Assembly: GCF_001746415.1 (NCBI RefSeq)
Contig: NZ_MEHJ01000001.1
Coordinates: 5,896,501 to 5,960,500 of the forward strand
From: Streptomyces agglomeratus
GTDB taxonomy: Bacteria; Actinomycetota; Actinomycetes; Streptomycetales; Streptomycetaceae
DNA length: 64,000 nt
Reading direction: 5' to 3'
Under the pieces are notes generated by a model. That model made no database searches. It worked only from the letters and a program-made list of their open reading frames with translations, and had not been told where the DNA came from. Below are positions 32,958-41,762 of this stretch, piece by piece. The stretch's first letter is position 1; every line of letters starts with the position of its first letter. The position numbers and the translations under genes were made by a program.

Positions 32958-34472
32958 ATGACGAGCAGCACCGAGACCACCGCTTCCACCACCCCGCAGG
33001 TAGCGGTCAACGACATCGGTAACGAGGAAGCCTTCCTCGCCGCGATCGACGAGACGATCAAGTACTTCAACGACGGCGACATCGTCGACGGCGTCATCGT
33101 GAAGGTCGACCGGGACGAGGTCCTGCTCGACATCGGTTACAAGACCGAAGGCGTCATCCCCTCCCGCGAGCTTTCGATCAAGCACGACGTCGACCCCAAT
33201 GAGGTCGTCAAGGTCGGCGACGAGATCGAAGCCCTTGTTCTCCAGAAGGAGGACAAGGAAGGTCGCCTCATCCTGTCCAAGAAGCGCGCACAGTACGAGC
33301 GCGCCTGGGGCACGATCGAGAAGATCAAGGAAGAGGACGGGATCGTCACCGGCACCGTCATCGAGGTCGTCAAGGGTGGTCTCATCCTCGACATCGGCCT
33401 CCGTGGCTTCCTGCCGGCCTCCCTCGTCGAGATGCGGCGTGTCCGCGACCTCCAGCCCTACGTGGGCAAGGAGCTCGAGGCCAAGATCATCGAGCTGGAC
33501 AAGAACCGCAACAACGTGGTCCTGTCCCGCCGTGCCTGGCTCGAGCAGACCCAGAGCGAGGTCCGTCAGACCTTCCTCACGACCCTCCAGAAGGGCCAGG
33601 TCCGCTCCGGCGTCGTTTCCTCGATCGTCAACTTCGGTGCGTTCGTGGACCTGGGTGGCGTCGACGGTCTCGTGCACGTCTCTGAGCTCTCCTGGAAGCA
33701 CATCGACCACCCCTCCGAGGTTGTCGAGGTCGGCCAGGAAGTCACCGTCGAGGTCCTCGACGTCGACATGGACCGCGAGCGCGTCTCGCTGTCGCTCAAG
33801 GCGACGCAGGAAGACCCGTGGCAGCAGTTCGCCCGTACGCACCAGATCGGGCAGGTTGTTCCCGGTAAGGTCACGAAGCTCGTTCCGTTCGGTGCGTTCG
33901 TGCGCGTCGACGAGGGCATCGAGGGTCTGGTCCACATCTCCGAGCTGGCCGAGCGCCACGTGGAGATCCCGGAGCAGGTCGTCCAGGTCAACGACGAGAT
34001 CTTCGTCAAGGTCATCGACATCGACCTCGAGCGTCGCCGCATCAGCCTCTCGCTGAAGCAGGCCAACGAGTCGTTCGGCTCCGACCCGGCCTCGGTCGAG
34101 TTCGACCCGACCCTCTACGGCATGGCCGCGTCGTACGACGACCAGGGCAACTACATCTACCCCGAGGGCTTCGACCCCGAGACCAACGACTGGCTCGAGG
34201 GCTTCGAGACGCAGCGTGAGGCCTGGGAGACGCAGTACGCCGAGGCGCAGCAGCGCTTCGAGCAGCACCAGGCCCAGGTCATCAAGTCCCGCGAGGCCGA
34301 CGAGGCCGCCGCTGCCGAGGGTGCTGCTGCCCCGGCCGCCGGCGCCCCGGCTGCCTCCGGCGGCAGCGGTGGCGGCTCCTACTCCTCGGAGTCGGCGGAC
34401 AACTCCGGCGCCCTGGCGTCGGACGAGGCCCTGGCGGCGCTCCGCGAGAAGCTGGCGGGCGGCCAGAGCTGA
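32958..34472 (+). CDS. rpsA: 30S ribosomal protein S1
   Basis: 504 residues. Four S1/OB-fold RNA-binding domains at about 36-105, 121-187, 208-276 and 293-362, each with the GxVxxxxxxGxxV pattern, for example GAFVDLGGVDGLVHVSELS and GAFVRVDEGIEGLVHISEL. This is the four-domain actinobacterial form rather than the six-domain E. coli form. The C-terminus is a long Glu/Ala then Gly/Ser-rich tail. It recruits mRNA to the 30S subunit. It has its own sigma-HrdB-like promoter and a structured leader, and ends at a 16-bp stem terminator. Confidence 0.97.
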   Translation: MTSSTETTASTTPQVAVNDIGNEEAFLAAIDETIKYFNDGDIVDGVIVKVDRDEVLLDIGYKTEGVIPSRELSIKHDVDPNEVVKVGDEIEALVLQKEDKEGRLILSKKRAQYERAWGTIEKIKEEDGIVTGTVIEVVKGGLILDIGLRGFLPASLVEMRRVRDLQPYVGKELEAKIIELDKNRNNVVLSRRAWLEQTQSEVRQTFLTTLQKGQVRSGVVSSIVNFGAFVDLGGVDGLVHVSELSWKHIDHPSEVVEVGQEVTVEVLDVDMDRERVSLSLKATQEDPWQQFARTHQIGQVVPGKVTKLVPFGAFVRVDEGIEGLVHISELAERHVEIPEQVVQVNDEIFVKVIDIDLERRRISLSLKQANESFGSDPASVEFDPTLYGMAASYDDQGNYIYPEGFDPETNDWLEGFETQREAWETQYAEAQQRFEQHQAQVIKSREADEAAAAEGAAAPAAGAPAASGGSGGGSYSSESADNSGALASDEALAALREKLAGGQS

Positions 34473-34511
34473 CGCTCCGGTCCTGGTCGGTAACTGGCTG
34501 AAAGCCTGAAA

Positions 34512-34546
34512 GTAAGGCCCGCTCCCCATGGGGGAGCGGGCCTTAC
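34512..34546 (+). terminator. Terminator of rpsA
   Basis: A perfect 16-bp stem (34512-34527 with 34531-34546) with a three-base loop. Confidence 0.9.
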
Positions 34547-34670
34547 TCATGTCCGCTCCGGAACGCTTCCGGGGAACGGCCGCGAAGGCCGCCCGAGAAG
34601 GGGCGCGGCGCGGGAATGCCCACGCACCACGACACGTTCTTCCGTACGAACACGAGGAGGAGCGGTAATC

Positions 34671-35609
34671 GTGCTTGATCCGCAGGATTTGTATGAGTGG
34701 GAGCCGAAGGGCCTCGCCGTCGTCGACATGGCGCTTGCGCAGGAATCGGCCGGACTGGTCATGCTCTATCACTTCGACGGGTACATCGACGCGGGTGAGG
34801 CCGGCGAGCAGATCGTCGGGAAGCTGCTGGACACACTGCCCCACCAGGTCGTGGCCCGTTTCGACCACGACAGGCTGGTGGACTACCGCGCCCGCCGCCC
34901 CCTCCTGACGTTCCGGCGCGACAGGTGGGCCGAGTACGAGGCACCCGAGATCGACGTCCGGCTCGTCCAGGACGCGACCGGAGCGCCCTTCCTGCTGCTC
35001 TCGGGACCCGAGCCGGACGTGGAGTGGGAACGGTTCGCCCTCGCCGTACAGCAGATCGTCGAGCGGCTCGGTGTGCGCCTCTCGGTGAACTTCCACGGCA
35101 TCCCGATGGGCGTCCCGCACACCCGCCCCGTCGGCCTCACCCCGCACGGCAACCGCACCGACCTCATGCCCGGTCACCGCAGCCCGTTCGACGAGGCGCA
35201 GGTGCCCGGCAGCGCGGAGTCGCTCATCGAGTTCCGCCTGGAGGAATCGGGGCACGACGTCCTCGGCGTCGCGGCGCACGTGCCGCACTACGTCGCGCGT
35301 TCGTCGTACCCCGACGCCGCGCTGACGGCCCTGGAGGCGATCACGGCGGCGACCGGACTGGTGCTGCCGGCCGTCGCGCATTCGCTGCGTACGGAGGCCA
35401 GGCGCACCCAGGACGAGATCGACCGGCAGGTGGGGGAGGGCGACGAGGAGCTCGTCTCGCTCGTACAGGGCCTGGAGCACCAGTACGACGCGGTGGCGGG
35501 AGCGGTGACGCGGGGCAACCTGGTCGCCGAACCCGTCGATCTGCCGTCGGCCGACGAGATCGGCCTCGAATTCGAACGCTTTCTCGCGGAGCGGGAGGGC
35601 GACGTCTAG
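34671..35609 (+). CDS. PAC2 family (proteasome-assembly-chaperone-like) protein
   Basis: 312 residues from GTG, with AGGAGGAG about ten bases upstream. The PAC2 fold is indicated by [19 protein letters not shown] near the start, [23 protein letters not shown] and [13 protein letters not shown]. In eukaryotes relatives assemble the 20S proteasome; actinobacterial members are often conserved near proteasome or core genes but their function has not been shown. An Arg/Glu-rich helical C-terminal part follows. It stands between rpsA and coaE. Confidence 0.9.
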   Translation: MLDPQDLYEWEPKGLAVVDMALAQESAGLVMLYHFDGYIDAGEAGEQIVGKLLDTLPHQVVARFDHDRLVDYRARRPLLTFRRDRWAEYEAPEIDVRLVQDATGAPFLLLSGPEPDVEWERFALAVQQIVERLGVRLSVNFHGIPMGVPHTRPVGLTPHGNRTDLMPGHRSPFDEAQVPGSAESLIEFRLEESGHDVLGVAAHVPHYVARSSYPDAALTALEAITAATGLVLPAVAHSLRTEARRTQDEIDRQVGEGDEELVSLVQGLEHQYDAVAGAVTRGNLVAEPVDLPSADEIGLEFERFLAEREGDV

Positions 35610-35629
35610 GCCCCTCCAGGCCCCTCGTC

Positions 35630-35645
35630 TAGGCTTCCGCGCATG
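35630..35645 (+). promoter_or_regulatory. -10 element of leaderless coaE
   Basis: TAGGCT at 35630-35635, then seven bases to the ATG at 35643; no ribosome site between. Confidence 0.6.
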
Positions 35646-36251
35646 CTGAAAGTGGGCCTGACCGGCGGAATCGGTGCCGGCAAGAGCGAAGTGTCGCGGC
35701 TGCTCGTCTCGTACGGAGCCGTACTGATCGACGCCGACAAGATCGCGAGGGAGGTCGTCGAGCCCGGAACTCCGGGGCTCGCGGCCGTCGTCGAGGCGTT
35801 CGGGGACGACATCCTCACGGCGGACGGGACCCTTGACCGCCCGAAGCTCGGCTCGATCGTCTTCGCGGACGCCTCCCGTCTCGCGGTGCTGAACGCGATC
35901 GTCCACCCGCTGGTGGGCGCGCGGTCGGCGGAGCTGGAGGGCGGGGCCGGAACGGACGCCGTCGTCATCCACGACGTACCCCTGCTCGCCGAGAACGGAC
36001 TCGCGCCCCTGTACGACCTGGTGGTCGTGGTGGACGCGTCACCGGGCACCCAGCTGGACCGGCTGGTGCGGCTGCGCGGCATGACCGAGGACGAGGCGCG
36101 CGCCAGGATGGCCGCGCAGGCGAGCCGGGAGCAGCGGCTGGCGATCGCGGATCTGGTGATCGACAACGACGGCCCGCTGGAGGCCCTTGAGCCGCAGGTG
36201 CGCAAGGTCTGGGCGGAACTCACGGAGCGGGCCGGCAGGTCCGGGCGGTAG
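35643..36251 (+). CDS. coaE: Dephospho-CoA kinase
   Basis: 202 residues. It phosphorylates the 3'-hydroxyl of dephospho-CoA, the last step of coenzyme A synthesis. Walker [15 protein letters not shown], the substrate-binding [16 protein letters not shown] and [11 protein letters not shown] are all present. It is the single-domain form, without the GrpB-like C-terminal domain found in mycobacteria. It has a leaderless start and a terminator-like hairpin downstream. Confidence 0.96.
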   Translation: MLKVGLTGGIGAGKSEVSRLLVSYGAVLIDADKIAREVVEPGTPGLAAVVEAFGDDILTADGTLDRPKLGSIVFADASRLAVLNAIVHPLVGARSAELEGGAGTDAVVIHDVPLLAENGLAPLYDLVVVVDASPGTQLDRLVRLRGMTEDEARARMAAQASREQRLAIADLVIDNDGPLEALEPQVRKVWAELTERAGRSGR

Positions 36252-36286
36252 CGAACCGGCGGGCGGTCGCGGCGGTCCAGGGGCCG

Positions 36287-36318
36287 TGGGCGACGTCCGG
36301 CGCTCCGGGCGTCGCCCA
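36287..36318 (+). terminator. Hairpin downstream of coaE
   Basis: GGGCGACG (36288-36295) pairs with CGTCGCCC (36310-36317), with an inner CCGG/CCGG pairing; no clear T-tract. Confidence 0.65.
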
Positions 36319-36387
36319 AGGTTTCCCCGGAATACGGCATGGTGCCGGGGCTGTTGGAAAGAATGAGGCGAGCGGAAGGAAGCCGGT

Positions 36388-36756
36388 GTGCCCGAAAGCA
36401 GCCCGGAGACCCACATCATCGACTACCGCGCGGCGGAGCACCTGCTGGCCGCACGCAATCCACGCGGAGCCGTGAAGCTCTTGGACTCGGTCATCGCGGC
36501 CCATCCGGAGAACACGGCGGCCCGTCTGCTGAGGGCGCGCGCCTTCTTCGCGTCCGCCCAACTGCGCTCGGCGGAGCTCGAATTCCAGCTCGTTCTGGAG
36601 CGGGAGCCGGACAACGCGTTCGCTCATTTCGCCCTGGCCCGGACGTACGAGCGTGCCTTGCGCGCTGACCGGGCGAAACGGCACTTCAGGCTGGCGGCGG
36701 CGCTCGACCCGAAGCCCGAGTATCTGGCGGCGGCGCAATTCGACGCGGACGAGTGA
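36388..36756 (+). CDS. Tetratricopeptide repeat protein
   Basis: 122 residues from GTG, with AAGGA upstream. Three helix-turn-helix TPR units are visible, with the typical A/G and P positions: AARNPRGAVKLLDSVIAAHPE, RARAFFASAQLRSAELEF with LEREPDN, and AHFALARTYERALRADRA. This is a small scaffold likely to bind another protein. No catalytic motif. It is convergent with the DUF6343 gene, with a repeat-filled gap between. Confidence 0.85.
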   Translation: MPESSPETHIIDYRAAEHLLAARNPRGAVKLLDSVIAAHPENTAARLLRARAFFASAQLRSAELEFQLVLEREPDNAFAHFALARTYERALRADRAKRHFRLAAALDPKPEYLAAAQFDADE

Positions 36757-36790
36757 CCCGGGGGCGACACCCCGGAGGGACGGCCGGACA

Positions 36791-36885
36791 GGTCTGCGGA
36801 CACAGGCCCAGATCTGCGGACACCGGTCCACAGACACAGGTCCACGGAGGTCCGCAGAGGTCCACGGACACAGGTCTACGGACGC
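36791..36885. repeat. Tandem repeat of 10- and 14-bp units in a convergent gap
   Basis: Units starting GGTC(T/C)RCGGACACA at 36791, 36825, 36839, 36849, 36859 and 36873, with a variant at 36805. The last unit holds the TAG stop (36876-36878 complement) of the minus-strand gene. Confidence 0.75.
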
Positions 36886-37139
36886 GGCGGATCGTACGGC
36901 GGGACGTCGCGGCCGGGCTGGTAGTGCGGGCCCTGACGCATGTGCCGTACGACCATCACCAGGTCGGCGGTGACGACGAGGGCGAGGCAGCCGCAGGCGA
37001 TGGCCCAGCCGGTGCGGCCGGTGGAGGCGAAGGCGAACGCTCCGCCGACGGTCCAGAGCAGGCCCCAAAGGCTCAGCCACAGCCGCAGCCGCAGGGGACT
37101 GCGCGCGGTCCTGGGTTCACTCCCCGTACGCATGATCAT
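36876..37139 (-). CDS. DUF6343 family small membrane protein
   Basis: 87 residues from the ATG at 37139 (GAGGG nine bases upstream; ATG 37133 is possible). It starts MRTGSEPRTARSPLRLRL after two residues, followed by two membrane segments (about 22-40 and 45-64) and a polar tail ending in a DVPPYDPPRP proline motif. A conserved streptomycete family of unknown function. The stop codon lies in the tandem repeat. Confidence 0.85.
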   Translation of the reverse strand: MIMRTGSEPRTARSPLRLRLWLSLWGLLWTVGGAFAFASTGRTGWAIACGCLALVVTADLVMVVRHMRQGPHYQPGRDVPPYDPPRP

Positions 37140-37502
37140 GATGAATCGCCCTCTTCCCGTAGGACGTGTACCCGCCCGGGCAGGAAGTCGCTCATGATCC
37201 GGCCATGAGTTCCGAGGCGCGGCGCGTTCTTGTCCGTGCAAGCACAAGGCCCACGGCTTCCCGGGCCGTAGCGAGTGCGTAGCCCAAGCTGGTCGGCCAC
37301 GCGTCGGCGTCGGAGAGCTTCGACAAGACCGGCTTCGGAGACATGGTTCATGCGTAGGCCGCCGCCTCCCCTGCGCCGGGCCATGATCCAGGACCGGTGT
37401 CAGACCCCGACCGTAGACTCGCACGTGGACAGGAACACAAGGCCACGAACGCCACGTGTGCCACGAGTACGCCACGGACGACGAGCGGGGACGGGGGGAG
37501 TG
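37140..37502. other. 363-bp region between DUF6343 and the SNF2 helicase gene
   Basis: No gene supported. It contains GTGTCAGAC (37397-37405), eight bases and TAGACT (37414-37419), a partial match to the DNA-damage promoter element, upstream of the helicase gene. Confidence 0.4.
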
Positions 37503-40451
37503 ATGACGTATACGGGACGTCGCGCCGCGGTTTTTCTGCCCGCCGAGCTGCCGCGCGAAGGCAGGATCGCCCTCTGGGACCCGGACGGCGGGACGCCGCC
37601 CGACGCCACCACCGAGATCACGGTCGTACGCCGGCACGGCACCGATGGCGCCCCCGTACGCGGCCACAGCACCAGCGACAGCCCCGTACCCCTTCACACG
37701 GTGCCCGCCGTCCTCCTTTCTCTCTCCGACGCGCTGCCCCTGCTGGCCCGAGCCCGTCACGACCCCGCCGCGCACCCAGCCACCCGCTGCTGGGGCGCGG
37801 CCGCGCTGCACGCCCTGCACCTCGCCGCGCGGGGCCGGCTGCTGCCCGGACTCACCACCGGGGACCACGACGCCTGGCGGGCCGGGCCGCTCGACGCCGA
37901 CGACATCGCGCAGGTACGGGCCATCGCCGCGGCCATGCCCCCCGAGGCCCACGCCGTCCCGCTGCCCGGCCGTACGCCCCTCCAGCTCCCCGCCCCCGAG
38001 GCCCTGGTGAAGGCGTTCCTCGACGCGGTCGTGGACACCCTGCCCCGGACGCCTTCGGCGGCCTACGCCGTCGGCGCGCCCTTCGCGGCACGCGCCGCGC
38101 AGCACCTCCCCGGCCTGCGGGAGTGGGCGGCGGAGGTAGCGGCGGGAATGGACGCGGGGGTGCGCGTATCGCTGCGCCTCGACCTGTCCCAGTTCGAGCT
38201 CTTCGACAGCGCGGCGAACGAGACGCCGCACGAAGAAGCACACGTCGAAGGGAAGGACGGCAGCGGGCACGACGGAAGCGAGTACGGCGGCAGCCGGTAC
38301 GAAGACAGCGTGAGCGGCGACAGCGAGAACGCCGGAGCCGAACGCCGGGCGGGCACCGCCCTGGTCCAGGTCCACAGCCTGGCCGACCCGACGCACGTCA
38401 TCGACGCGGCCGCCCTGTGGTCGGGCGGCGGCAGGGAGGGCTTCGGTCCGCGCGCCCGCATCGACGCGGTGCTGGCGCTGCGTCGCGCGGCCCGTGTGTG
38501 GGCGCCGCTCGGCCGCCTCCTCGAGCGCCCGGTTCCTGACGTACTGGCTCTGTCGGAGGACGAGTTGTACGAGCTGCTGGGCCCGGCGTCGGCCAGGCTC
38601 GGCGCGGCGGGCGTAGCGGTCCACTGGCCCAGGGAGCTGGCCCGTACCCTCACGGCGACCGCGGTCGTCCGCCCCGCGCCCGGATCGGCGACCGACGGCA
38701 CATCCTTCTTCGACGCCCAGGAGCTGTTCGCCTTCAGCTGGCAGCTGGCGGTCGGGGGCGAGCCGCTCAGCGAGGCGGACATGGACGCCCTCGCCGAGGC
38801 GCACCGCCCGATCGTCCGGCTCCGGGACCAGTGGGTCGTGGTCGACCCGGCGCTCGTGCGCAAGGCACGCAAGCGTGAGCTGGGACTGTTGCAGCCGGTG
38901 GACGCACTGGCGGCAGCTCTCACGGGCAGCGCGGAGGTCGACGGCGAGCAGGTCGAGGCGGTCCCCGTAGGCGCCCTGGCCGCCCTGCGCGACCGGCTCA
39001 CGAACGGCCCCGGCACGTCGACGGCGGTCGCCCAGCCGCCCGGTCTCGACGCCACCCTGCGCGACTACCAGTTGCGCGGGCTCGCCTGGCTGGACCAGAT
39101 GACCTCCCTCGGCCTCGGCGGCTGCCTGGCCGACGACATGGGCCTCGGCAAGACGATCACCGTCATCGCCCTCCACCTCCGCCGCGCCCGGAGAGCGCCC
39201 ACGCTCGTCGTCTGTCCCGCGTCCCTCCTCGGCAACTGGCAGCGGGAGATCAAGCGCTTCGCGCCGGGCGTCCCCGTACGACGCTTCCACCGCACGGCCC
39301 GCACGCTCGAAACCGCCGGGGAACCCGACGGCGGCTTCGTCCTGACGACGTACGGCACGATGCGTACGAGCGCGCCCGAACTGGCCGCCCACACCTGGGG
39401 GATGGTCGTCGCCGACGAGGCACAGCACGTCAAGAACCCGTACTCCTCCACGGCCAAGGCGCTGCGCACCATCCCCGCCCCCGCGCGCATCGCCCTGACC
39501 GGCACCCCGGTGGAGAACAACCTCTCCGAACTGTGGGCCCTGCTCGACTGGACGACGCCGGGCCTGCTCGGTCCGCTCAAGTCCTTCCGCGCCCGCCACG
39601 CCCGCCTGGTCGAGAGCGGCGAGGACGACGAGGCGTCCGAGCGCCTCGCTCGGCTCGTACGCCCCTTCCTCCTGCGCCGCAAGAAGTCCGACCCGGGCAT
39701 CGTGCCGGAGCTGCCGCCCAAGACGGAGACCGACCACCCCGTCTCGCTCACCCGCGAACAGGCATCCCTCTACGAGGCGTCGGTACGGGAATCGATGGCG
39801 GCCATCGAGGTGTCGGAGGGCATCGCGCGCCGAGGTCTCGTCATGAAGCTCCTCTCCTCCCTCAAGCAGATCTGCAACCACCCGGCGCAGTATCTGAAGG
39901 AGGACACGCGCCGGCTCAGGGGCCGTTCCGGCAAGCTGGAGCTCCTCGACGAGCTTCTCGACACGATCCTGTCCGAGGGCGGCTCGGTCCTGATCTTCAC
40001 GCAGTACGTGACCATGGCCCGCCTGCTCGCCGACCACCTCACGGCCCGCGCGGTCCCCTCCCAGCTCCTGCACGGGGGAACGCCCGTGGCCCGGCGCGAG
40101 GAGATGGTGGACCGCTTCCAGTCCGGAGAGGTCCCCGTCTTCCTGCTCTCCCTGAAGGCGGCCGGCACCGGCCTGAACCTCACCCGGGCCGCCCACGTCA
40201 TCCACTACGACCGCTGGTGGAACCCGGCGGTCGAGGACCAGGCGACCGACCGGGCGTACCGCATCGGCCAGACGCAGCCGGTGCAGGTGCACCGGCTCGT
40301 CGCGGAGGGCACAGTCGAGGACCGTATCGCCGAACTGATCGCGTCCAAAAGGGCGTTGGCGGACGCCGTCCTCGGCGGCGGAGAAGCGGCTCTGACGGAA
40401 CTGACCGACCGTGAACTGGCCGATCTGGTCTCGCTGCGGAGGCCGTCATGA
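37503..40451 (+). CDS. SNF2-family DEAD/DEAH helicase
   Basis: 982 residues from the ATG at 37503 (GGGGAG upstream). An N-terminal half of about 520 residues contains the SNF2-associated (DUF3670-like) region and a Gly/Ser/Glu-rich insert near 245-285. The SNF2 ATPase then has Q/I motif LRDYQLRGLAWLDQM, Walker A DDMGLGKT, DEAQHVKN, TGTPVENNLSELW, and the C-terminal half QYVTMARLLADHL, SLKAAGTGLNL, and motif VI QATDRAYRIGQ. It is an ATP-driven DNA translocase that remodels protein-DNA complexes. It overlaps the SWIM protein gene by ATGA, so the two work together or are made in fixed ratio. Confidence 0.94.
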   Translation: MTYTGRRAAVFLPAELPREGRIALWDPDGGTPPDATTEITVVRRHGTDGAPVRGHSTSDSPVPLHTVPAVLLSLSDALPLLARARHDPAAHPATRCWGAAALHALHLAARGRLLPGLTTGDHDAWRAGPLDADDIAQVRAIAAAMPPEAHAVPLPGRTPLQLPAPEALVKAFLDAVVDTLPRTPSAAYAVGAPFAARAAQHLPGLREWAAEVAAGMDAGVRVSLRLDLSQFELFDSAANETPHEEAHVEGKDGSGHDGSEYGGSRYEDSVSGDSENAGAERRAGTALVQVHSLADPTHVIDAAALWSGGGREGFGPRARIDAVLALRRAARVWAPLGRLLERPVPDVLALSEDELYELLGPASARLGAAGVAVHWPRELARTLTATAVVRPAPGSATDGTSFFDAQELFAFSWQLAVGGEPLSEADMDALAEAHRPIVRLRDQWVVVDPALVRKARKRELGLLQPVDALAAALTGSAEVDGEQVEAVPVGALAALRDRLTNGPGTSTAVAQPPGLDATLRDYQLRGLAWLDQMTSLGLGGCLADDMGLGKTITVIALHLRRARRAPTLVVCPASLLGNWQREIKRFAPGVPVRRFHRTARTLETAGEPDGGFVLTTYGTMRTSAPELAAHTWGMVVADEAQHVKNPYSSTAKALRTIPAPARIALTGTPVENNLSELWALLDWTTPGLLGPLKSFRARHARLVESGEDDEASERLARLVRPFLLRRKKSDPGIVPELPPKTETDHPVSLTREQASLYEASVRESMAAIEVSEGIARRGLVMKLLSSLKQICNHPAQYLKEDTRRLRGRSGKLELLDELLDTILSEGGSVLIFTQYVTMARLLADHLTARAVPSQLLHGGTPVARREEMVDRFQSGEVPVFLLSLKAAGTGLNLTRAAHVIHYDRWWNPAVEDQATDRAYRIGQTQPVQVHRLVAEGTVEDRIAELIASKRALADAVLGGGEAALTELTDRELADLVSLRRPS

Positions 40452-41644
40452 GTGCGAACAGCGCCGGCAGCTGGTGGGGCAACGCCTGGGTCGAGGCCCT
40501 GGAAGCCCTCTCGCTCGACCCCGCCCGCCTGGCCCGCGGCCATGCGTACGCCGGCGAGGGCAACGTCGGCGCGATCAGTGTGACGCCGGGGCGGATCATC
40601 ACGTACGTACGGGGCAGCCGCCCCCGCCCGTACCGTACGGAGATCCGCCTGCGCACGCTCTCCGACGACGACTGGGACCGTTTCCTCGCCATGGCCGCGG
40701 CCGATCCGGCGCACATGGCGGCCCTGCTCGACAAGGACATGCCGCACTCCCTGGTGGATTCGGCGGCCGAGGTGGGCGTGGACCTGCTGCCGGCCCCCGG
40801 CGACCTGGTCCCGTCCTGCTCATGCCCGGACCGCGGCCACCCGTGCAAGCACGCGGCGGCGGTCTGCTACGAGACCGCACGCCTCCTGGACGCGGACCCC
40901 TTCGTCCTGCTCCTCATGCGCGGGCGGGCCGAGCGTGAGCTCCTCGACGAGCTGGCCCGCCGCAACGCGGCCCACTCCGCCCGCGAGAAGCCCGCACCCC
41001 CGCCCTTCCCGGGCGTACCGGCAGCAGCGGCCCTGACCCCGCGTACGCTGCCACCGCTCCCGGGCCCGCTGCCCGTACCCCCGCACCCGGGCCACGCGTC
41101 CGGCGCGTACCCCGGCACGCGGGGCGCTCCGGACCCCCTGTCCCTGGATCTCCTCGTCACGGACGCGGCGGCCCGCGCCCACACGCTCCTCACCACCGGC
41201 ACCGACCCGACAGCGGCGCTCACCCCCTGGCAGGACGCGGTCCGGCTGGCCGCCGCCCAGCCCGGCTCCGGCCTGACCGCCTCGACCCGCAAGCTGTACG
41301 CCACCCTGGCCGCGGCCCACGACCGCAGCCCCACCGATCTCGCCCGCGCGGTGGCCGCCTGGCAGCAGGGGGGCCTGACCGGCCTGTCCGTACTCGAAAC
41401 CCCGTGGGACCCACCAGCAGGCCCCTTCGACCGTGCCCGCCCGGCCCTGGCCGCCGCCGACCTCCCCCGCCTGCGGCCCCACCGCAACCGCCTCAGCGAC
41501 GCGGAACGCGGCATCCAGCTCCGCCTCGGCCGGGACGACCGCTGGTACCCCTACGAATCCGACCCCGGCACGGACGACTGGTGGCCCACGGGCGCCCCGG
41601 ACCCGGACCCGGTGGGCGCACTGACCGAACTGCTCGACACCTGA
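40448..41644 (+). CDS. SWIM zinc-finger protein
   Basis: 398 residues. The SWIM motif CSCPDRGHPCKHAAAV is complete (CxCx(n)CxH) near residue 120; it binds zinc and is thought to contact DNA or protein. The N-terminal region WWGNAWVEALE is typical of bacterial SWIM proteins encoded next to SNF2 helicases. The C-terminal 230 residues are Pro/Ala-rich with helical repeats. The start overlaps the helicase stop (ATGA at 40448-40451). Confidence 0.92.
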   Translation: MSANSAGSWWGNAWVEALEALSLDPARLARGHAYAGEGNVGAISVTPGRIITYVRGSRPRPYRTEIRLRTLSDDDWDRFLAMAAADPAHMAALLDKDMPHSLVDSAAEVGVDLLPAPGDLVPSCSCPDRGHPCKHAAAVCYETARLLDADPFVLLLMRGRAERELLDELARRNAAHSAREKPAPPPFPGVPAAAALTPRTLPPLPGPLPVPPHPGHASGAYPGTRGAPDPLSLDLLVTDAAARAHTLLTTGTDPTAALTPWQDAVRLAAAQPGSGLTASTRKLYATLAAAHDRSPTDLARAVAAWQQGGLTGLSVLETPWDPPAGPFDRARPALAAADLPRLRPHRNRLSDAERGIQLRLGRDDRWYPYESDPGTDDWWPTGAPDPDPVGALTELLDT

Positions 41645-41762
41645 CGCCCGCGCCCGCGAGGTGATCCAGCCCGCCCGCGACCCTCGTCCGCGGACCGTCG
41701 TGCCGTGGCCCGTGCGCGCGGTCCCGGCGCCAGTCTTCGGCCGTCATGACCGTGCGGGCCAC

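Noticed and set aside
37136..37384. Minus-strand frame of 82 codons before the SNF2 gene
   Set aside because: Arg/Gly-rich, no start signal, no recognisable domain; overlaps the DUF6343 start region.
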